Shown: piece after piece, positions 63,512 through 64,000 of the stretch
Numbering within the stretch: position 1 is the stretch's first letter
Layout: every line of letters begins with the position of its first letter
Assembly (NCBI RefSeq): GCF_004349065.1
Contig: NZ_SMKZ01000001.1
Coordinates: 248,001-312,000 of the forward strand
Source: Jiangella asiatica
GTDB lineage: Bacteria; Actinomycetota; Actinomycetes; Jiangellales; Jiangellaceae
Length of the DNA stretch: 64,000 nucleotides
Reading direction: 5' to 3'
Made by a program: the position numbers and the translations under genes
Notes under the pieces: generated by a model
What the model saw: only the letters and a program-made list of their open reading frames with translations
Databases searched by the model: none
What the model was told of the DNA's origin: nothing

Positions 63512-63641
63512 TCATCCTGACGACGGCTTCAGCCCCTCCGGTCCGCTGGTGGAAAGCCGCCCCGAGCGGTGGCCCTCCACCCGACACCGTCGGCGACTGT
63601 GAGCGTCCGGCGTTGTCGGTGGCCGCTGGTAGCTTCCCGGC

Positions 63642-64000
63642 ATGGCTCGTCGAGAACGCTTGTCCACAGCCGCTGCCCGCCGGGTGGCCCTGGCTGCGCA
63701 GGGCTTCGCCGACCCTAGGCCGGCCGTGCCCGACCGGCGGGCCATCCGCCGCGTGGTCGACCGCGTCGGCGTGGTGCAGATCGACTCGGTAAATGTGCTG
63801 TCCCGATCGCACTACCTGCCGTTCTTCAGCCGGCTCGGCCCCTACCCGCACGAGCAGCTCGACCGGGCGGTCAACAAGGCGCCGCGCATGCTGTTCGAGT
63901 ACTGGGCGCACGAGGCGTCGCTGCTGCCGGTGCGCACCCAGCCGTACCTGCGTGCCCGCATGGAGCGGGCCGAGGAAGCGGCCTGGGGGAGCATGCGGCG
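63642..64000 (+). CDS. YcaQ/AlkZ-like winged-helix DNA glycosylase (partial)
   Basis: The gene starts at ATG 63642 and runs past the right edge, so only about 119 residues are seen. They match the N-terminal region of the YcaQ/AlkZ interstrand-crosslink glycosylase family: [30 protein letters not shown] and [14 protein letters not shown], where the Q-x-D and the EYWAHEAS segment are hallmarks. The usual length is near 400 residues. It repairs alkylated or crosslinked DNA. A 130-base gap separates it from hpf; it may be a separate transcription unit. Confidence 0.82.
   Translation, partial: MARRERLSTAAARRVALAAQGFADPRPAVPDRRAIRRVVDRVGVVQIDSVNVLSRSHYLPFFSRLGPYPHEQLDRAVNKAPRMLFEYWAHEASLLPVRTQPYLRARMERAEEAAWGSMR

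Overview
The window is chromosomal DNA from a high-GC actinobacterium. GTG starts, four-base start/stop overlaps and strong GC bias at third codon positions are seen throughout. The right two thirds carry a gene order well known in Streptomyces and Mycobacterium: fbiB-fbiA, whiB, large GT2 protein, DUF5719, DUF3499, manB, Trm112, SIS protein, manA, cation transporter, sahH, mtrA-mtrB-lpqB, comF-like, hpf. The F420 genes show that it makes coenzyme F420. Genus cannot be fixed from the sequence; a Jiangellaceae-like organism is a guess.

Region 1 (1-19.4 kb) is an accessory surface-glycan cluster. It holds a truncated GT2 gene at the left edge, two membrane-anchored coiled-coil methyltransferase-like proteins, GT4 and GT2/GT-B glycosyltransferases, a non-hydrolysing UDP-GlcNAc 2-epimerase (wecB), two AT3-SGNH acyltransferases and an aquaporin-family channel. 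The likely product is an acylated, N-acetylmannosamine-derived cell-wall glycan.

Region 2 (19.4-27.3 kb) is the most unusual part. Three tandem genes encode acidic proteins of 636-640 residues that are paralogous along their whole length and resemble DUF6571 proteins. Copies 1 and 2 have related leader hairpins; copy 3 has an unrelated AT-rich palindrome over its ribosome-binding site. A convergent beta-propeller lipoprotein and a small WXG100-like protein follow. This is the best candidate for an undescribed system. Its architecture suggests a link to type VII secretion or the cell envelope, but no secretion genes lie in the window.

Region 3 (27.3-42.6 kb) contains a two-module glycosyltransferase with a small partner gene, a TIGR03089-like protein, an AlkA-type glycosylase, fbiB/fbiA, whiB with a clear promoter, a giant GT2 membrane protein, a DUF5719 protein, a metallopeptidase-family protein without its metal motif, DUF3499, and an OmpR-type regulator lacking its phosphoacceptor aspartate next to a histidine-kinase remnant.

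Region 4 (42.7-51.4 kb) contains manB, a Trm112 protein, a SIS isomerase-like protein and manA (mannose-phosphate supply), a cation transporter, sahH (methyl-cycle), an RDD protein and a SpoIIM-like protein.

Region 5 (51.5-64 kb) has a tightly overlapping leftward operon (membrane protein, DUF4129, DUF4350, MoxR ATPase, DUF58), the divergent mtrA-mtrB-lpqB operon, a ComF-like phosphoribosyltransferase, long-form hpf, and the start of a YcaQ/AlkZ-like glycosylase. A family of short palindromic elements beginning ATGATCA sits just after stop codons at four places in regions 3-5.
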